From: Amorphochlora amoebiformis
Taxonomy: Eukaryota; Cercozoa; Chlorarachniophyceae
Direction of reading: 5' to 3'
Assembly (NCBI GenBank): GCA_054601695.1
Contig: BAAHQB010000211.1
Location: 186,001-250,000 of the forward strand
Length of the DNA stretch: 64,000 bases
The notes beneath the pieces are model-generated. The model did not search any database. It was not told the origin of the DNA and saw nothing but the letters and a program-made list of their open reading frames with translations. A program made the position numbers and the translations under genes. This document shows, piece after piece, positions 1 through 64,000 of this stretch. Every line of letters begins with the position of its first letter. Position 1 is the first letter of the stretch.

Positions 1-94
1 TTGAATCTTTAAGCTCAGACTTGGCTAATATACAATATATATATATATATAAATATGTATATATATACACACACGTATATATATATATTTATAT

Positions 95-135
<41 letters not shown>

Positions 136-179
136 CCTAAATTTGAATCCAGACCCCTAAATCACTCTGAACTCTAACT

Positions 180-560
180 TAATACCACTTTTAATTCTAA
201 CTTTATCCCCCCTTTTACTCGAATCCTAACCCTAGCCGTAACAAAATATCGCAAGCCGAATTTAATTGGACCATGTTTTTGGGCTAATAATCACGATAGT
301 CCTAATATCCTAACCCTATAATGCTAATACTAACCATAATTCTAATAGTCCTTACCCTATCAGCTAAAAATCTAAACCTAGCAATAAACATTTACCTGAA
401 AATTAAATACTAAGAAAATTAACAACTAAAAGTCAACTTATTTTGAAATTGAAAAGATATCTGTAATCCTATCCACTAAACTTTGCCCTAATGATAACCC
501 TAACCTTAACGTTGAGCATTAGCTCTAATGATAACCCTAACCCTAACATTAGTTTCTAAT
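180..560 (+). repeat. degenerate CCCTAA telomere-like repeats
   Basis: Scattered CCCTAACC and CTAACCCTA units with many substitutions, inside the last intron seen. No exon recognised. Confidence 0.75.
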
Positions 561-620
561 TCTAATCTTAATTCTGAGAACGAGCATAAATATAAATATA
601 TATATATATATATTATATAT

Positions 621-651
<31 letters not shown>

Positions 652-802
652 TATATATATATAGACATATATTTATATATACATGTATACATTACAGTGA
701 CGTGAATTTCTCTCTCTCTATATATATAATGTATATGTGCATATATGCATATGTTCGGTGTATATACATAGATGGATTTAATCATATGCTAACGTATATG
801 CA

Positions 803-856
<54 letters not shown>

Positions 857-935
857 GACCCTAAATCTTAGATTAACCCTAATAATAACTCTGACCCTAA
901 TGGTAAAAAGAAGCCCTTGAGATATAATAATAGAC

Positions 936-60723
<59,788 letters not shown>

Positions 60724-60743
60724 ATTCTGTTCTTCTGGTTTGA

Positions 60744-62049
60744 CTGGAAGAGATTGAAAACGGTCAGGGACGAAGGTTGAAAGGATATTTCATGACTTTG
60801 GAGAGGGGTGGGGACGATGGGAGGATACGTAGGGGTGATGATATGACATGCTAACGACCACCTTTTCGCCGTGGATTTTGCAAATTGCAAACTCTGGAAA
60901 AGCTTCTTCCTTCTCATATCTTCAAAACGATATATAGTATATCTATCAATGAATATCCTGATATATGTATTTAGGCGGAATCACCTAATATTCAAGTTCT
61001 GTTTACTGACTTTTAGTGATTCTGCCTCTTGTCACGCCTTAGGTTCCGTGGATTCCGTCACGGTTGAGAATAGACAATCCACACATGGTGAGTGCGAACG
61101 CCAGTTCGTGGCTCTTGCTCATAACCCGTAGTAATAAGGATCAGTTTGAATAGCTTTGCCGAAGTTTGTGGGGATTATTGATGGCGGCTTGCCGTTTGTC
61201 ACCTTCAAATCGTGTCATTTTGACATGTTGTGTTTCACATGCCGTCCTCTTTCTAGTCTTTGAAATCTATCAGCGGTTGTACCGTAACTTCAAGCCTAGT
61301 TGTACGTGTACTCACGTCCAGCTGGGGTATCCTATGCCGAATTATTATCTAGCCTAATCTATTCTAAGACTGTTAAGGTTGCTGACTTATGGGCCAAGTT
61401 ATGGCCGGCGTGTGCCACCGTGTGCAATAAGAGTGAATCCAGTCTCAGCGGAGTCTTGCACGAGTTGTCACTTTCATGGATCGAAGTTCAGTCCCATTCC
61501 GGCAGCCTTCAGTGGTCAGTCTGTTGCTGCCTTCATCGGGGAGTACGATAGTTCCATACCTGGTCTTGGGAGTAATGAGTAGTGCCTTGTGCTCTGTTAC
61601 TCTAGTACTTAACTTACATAGTTGTTATACTAGTATATTCGCAAGCACATATGTATATATCTAGATATATACATACCGACATCATTCACGTATAGTACCA
61701 TTATACAGCAATATATAATATATAATCGTACACGTGAACGAGTATGTCTAGTATGTCGTACATGCAATAGCATGCATAGCACTCATTAGTACTCAACCTT
61801 TGTTTCTTATTCCAACGAATATTGACTAATTCAGTTGTGTTTTACAAATATTAACGACTAGAACTAGACTAATCTAGTAATGGCAAGATATTCACAAGCA
61901 CAAGATACGCATATTCAGAAAACATGTTTACCTTGTGATATTCAAAGCTGTTATCATGCTCGTTATTCTACTGCTTGTCCCAGCCTGCGGGTAGCTGGTA
62001 TACACTAAATACATGTACGTACAGTCCGAGTCATTGAATCATTGAACGG
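60744..62049. other. intergenic region between the VOC and helicase genes
   Basis: About 1.3 kb separates the stop of the VOC gene from the first helicase exon. It has no long (TA)n array, unlike all long introns, and its composition is near balanced between 61.0 and 61.6 kb. It should hold the VOC 3' end and the helicase promoter and 5' leader. I see no TATA box or polyadenylation signal I would defend. Short open frames on the + strand show no recognisable domain. Confidence 0.6.
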
Positions 62050-62917
62050 CTAGCTGGAGTCGCTAGATTCGGGATCTTTAGCTGGTTTTTGAGCGCTAGA
62101 TTCGGGATCTTTAGCCGTTTTTGGAGCGCTAGATTCGGGATCTTTAGCTGTTTTTGGAGCGCTAGATTCGGGATCTTTAGCTGCTTTCGGAGCGCTAGAT
62201 TTGGGAGGTTTAGCCGCTTTCGGAGCGCTAGATTTGGGAGGTTTAGCCGCTTTCGGAGCGCTAGATTTGGGATCTTTAGCTGCTTTCGGAGCGCTAGATT
62301 CGGGATCTTTAGCTGCTTTCGGAGCGCTAGATTTGGGAGCTTTAGCCGCTTTCCGAGCCCTAGATTTAGGAGCTTTAGCCGCTTTCGGAGTGCTAGATTC
62401 GGGATCTTTTATTGCTTTTGGAGCGCTAGATTCGGGATCTTTAGCCGCTTTTGGAGCGCTAGATTTGGGAGCTTTAGCCGCTTTCGGAGCGCTAGATTCG
62501 GGATCTTTAGGCGTTTTTGGAGCGCTAGATTCGGGATCTTTAGGCGTTTTTGGAGCGCTAGATTCGGGATCTTTAGGCGTTTTTGGAGCGCTAGATTCGG
62601 GATCTTTAGGCGTTTTTGGAGCGCTAGATTCGGGATTTTTAGGCTTTTTTTGAGCGCTAGATTCGGGATCTTTAGGCGTTTTTTGAGCGCTAGATTCGCG
62701 ATCTTCAGCCGTTTTCGGATCAATTTCAGCTTTAAAATCCCCCTCGTTTACCAATACTACCTGATATGTGTGTATATAGATAGTTCAAGTTATGTACATA
62801 AGATATGTGAATATGGATGTGTATATATACATATACATATATCATGAATATATATACATATATATATGTATATATATGTATGTGTATGATTTGTTTAGGT
62901 TTATGTTTATATATATA

Positions 62918-62965
<48 letters not shown>

Positions 62966-63011
62966 AAAGACCATTCTGTTGTGGTTTTACCTACGAGTAT
63001 AAATTCCAATC

Positions 63012-63052
<41 letters not shown>

Positions 63053-63091
63053 GTATATGTATATCTGCATATATTTATATATTATGTATAT

Positions 63092-63166
<75 letters not shown>

Positions 63167-63363
63167 TATATCATATGTATATATAAATCTCATATATATT
63201 TTTGGTAATTATATATTGTTTTTACACGTACATGTATATATGTATAATATATATATATGTATTATATTACAAATTATATATATATATATATATTCAGAAA
63301 TATGTTACATATTATATATAATATATATACCATGTATCCGTCTGGGTCCTTTACCGCTGCCAC
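62050..63363 (-). CDS. GLOD4-like glyoxalase/VOC protein, last two exons, with 11-residue repeat tail
   Basis: Exon 63331-63363 ([11 protein letters not shown], acceptor ACTTATAG, donor ATG|GTATAT) joins in phase 0 to exon 62050-62760 ([20 protein letters not shown] and onward, acceptor ATATCAG), which ends at a TAG stop. The sequence [14 protein letters not shown] is the C-terminal end of a glyoxalase/VOC domain of GLOD4 type. The Glu that binds metal in classical glyoxalase I (DPDGYKIE) is Val here. The remaining 215 or so residues are 11-residue repeats of the form [11 protein letters not shown]. The 5' exons lie beyond 64000. The family call rests on a short motif. Confidence 0.65.
62056..62700 (-). 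repeat. 33-bp coding minisatellite (about 19-20 units)
   Basis: In-frame tandem units of 33 bp encode variants of [11 protein letters not shown]; the unit is visible as GAGCGCTAGATTCGGGATC on the + strand. Alternating AAKAP and TPKDP variants form sub-blocks. It is Lys/Pro/Ala/Ser-rich and likely disordered. The frame stays open across all units, so it is probably translated. The opposite strand also stays open, but only as a shadow. Confidence 0.9.
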
Positions 63364-63399
63364 CTATAAGTATTATGTGTTATATATAACCCTATTCCT

Positions 63400-63454
<55 letters not shown>

Positions 63455-63527
63455 GTCCTTTACCGCTGCCACCTATAAGTATTATGTGTTATGTGTAACC
63501 CTATCCTTATGTATGTATGTATGTGTG

Positions 63528-63568
<41 letters not shown>

Positions 63569-63644
63569 ATTATATATATATATATATATATATTACCGCA
63601 GCTACCTATAAGTATTATGTGTTATATATAACCCTATTCCTTAT

Positions 63645-63683
<39 letters not shown>

Positions 63684-63701
63684 GTATATATATATATATA
63701 T

Positions 63702-63741
<40 letters not shown>

Positions 63742-63820
63742 CAAAATTACAGCAGCTACCTATAAGTATTATGTGTTATAGATAACCCTACTCCTTATAC
63801 ATATATTATATATTATATAT

Positions 63821-63871
<51 letters not shown>

Positions 63872-63952
63872 TATGTGTTATATACAACCCAATCCCGAAC
63901 CAAATATGCGTATACAATATGTATATATATGTATATATATGTATATATATAC

Positions 63953-64000
<48 letters not shown>
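63070..64000. repeat. (TA)n arrays with repeated VOC exon edge
   Basis: TA arrays separate four or five copies of ACCTATAAGTATTATGTGTT with CCCTATTCC nearby. Only the copy at 63331-63363 keeps the full exon. Confidence 0.85.

Noticed and set aside
62089-62847. A 250-residue + strand frame of SARFGIF repeats and a second one of GALDLG repeats
   Set aside because: Shadows of the 33-bp minisatellite in the VOC exon. Only the minus frame joins a recognisable domain and splice site.

Overview
The window is AT-rich nuclear DNA from an intron-rich eukaryote. The evidence is GT-AG split genes using the standard code, an LTR retrotransposon, TTAGGG-type interstitial telomere repeats and dozens of (TA)n arrays. 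I cannot name the organism; a protist or alga with a bloated genome fits best. Nearly all long reading frames rich in Ile and Tyr are translations of (TA)n microsatellite and are not genes.

The main content is one giant gene on the minus strand, running from its probable start codon at 60723 down to about 936, with its 3' end beyond position 1. I reconstructed 60 short exons (15 to 253 bp, about 1,630 codons, roughly 5 kb of coding sequence in 60 kb). They spell an NFX1-type zinc-finger superfamily-1 helicase of the ZNFX1 family. In order these are an Arg/Gly-rich N-terminus, the conserved pre-helicase region, helicase motifs I (32.0 kb), Ia (30.9), II (22.5), III (21.5), the QRRM-type motif IV region (19.0), V (14.8 and 12.2) and VI (11.3), and then a long array of NFX1 zinc fingers (10.5 kb to 0.9 kb). 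Splice phase is continuous at 57 of 59 junctions. The two breaks sit beside short homopolymers. One intron appears to be GC-AG. Family members are RNA helicases linked to antiviral sensing, small-RNA inheritance and heterochromatin; the role here is inferred.

Upstream on the same strand (63.4 to 62.05 kb) lie the last two exons of a glyoxalase/VOC gene of GLOD4 type. Its C-terminus carries about twenty 11-residue repeats. The 1.3 kb between the two genes is free of TA arrays, whereas every long intron is full of them.

A 1,615-bp LTR retrotransposon with identical 258-bp LTRs, a 6-bp target duplication and only a gag gene (TR-GAG type) sits antisense in an intron, 34 bp from a splice acceptor. 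Diverged solo LTRs of a related family lie at 6.2 and 50.5 kb.

The most unusual pattern is that at least a dozen exons have truncated extra copies nearby. Each copy is bounded by (TA)n arrays and usually keeps one intact splice site. TA arrays appear to drive tandem duplication of exon edges throughout this locus.
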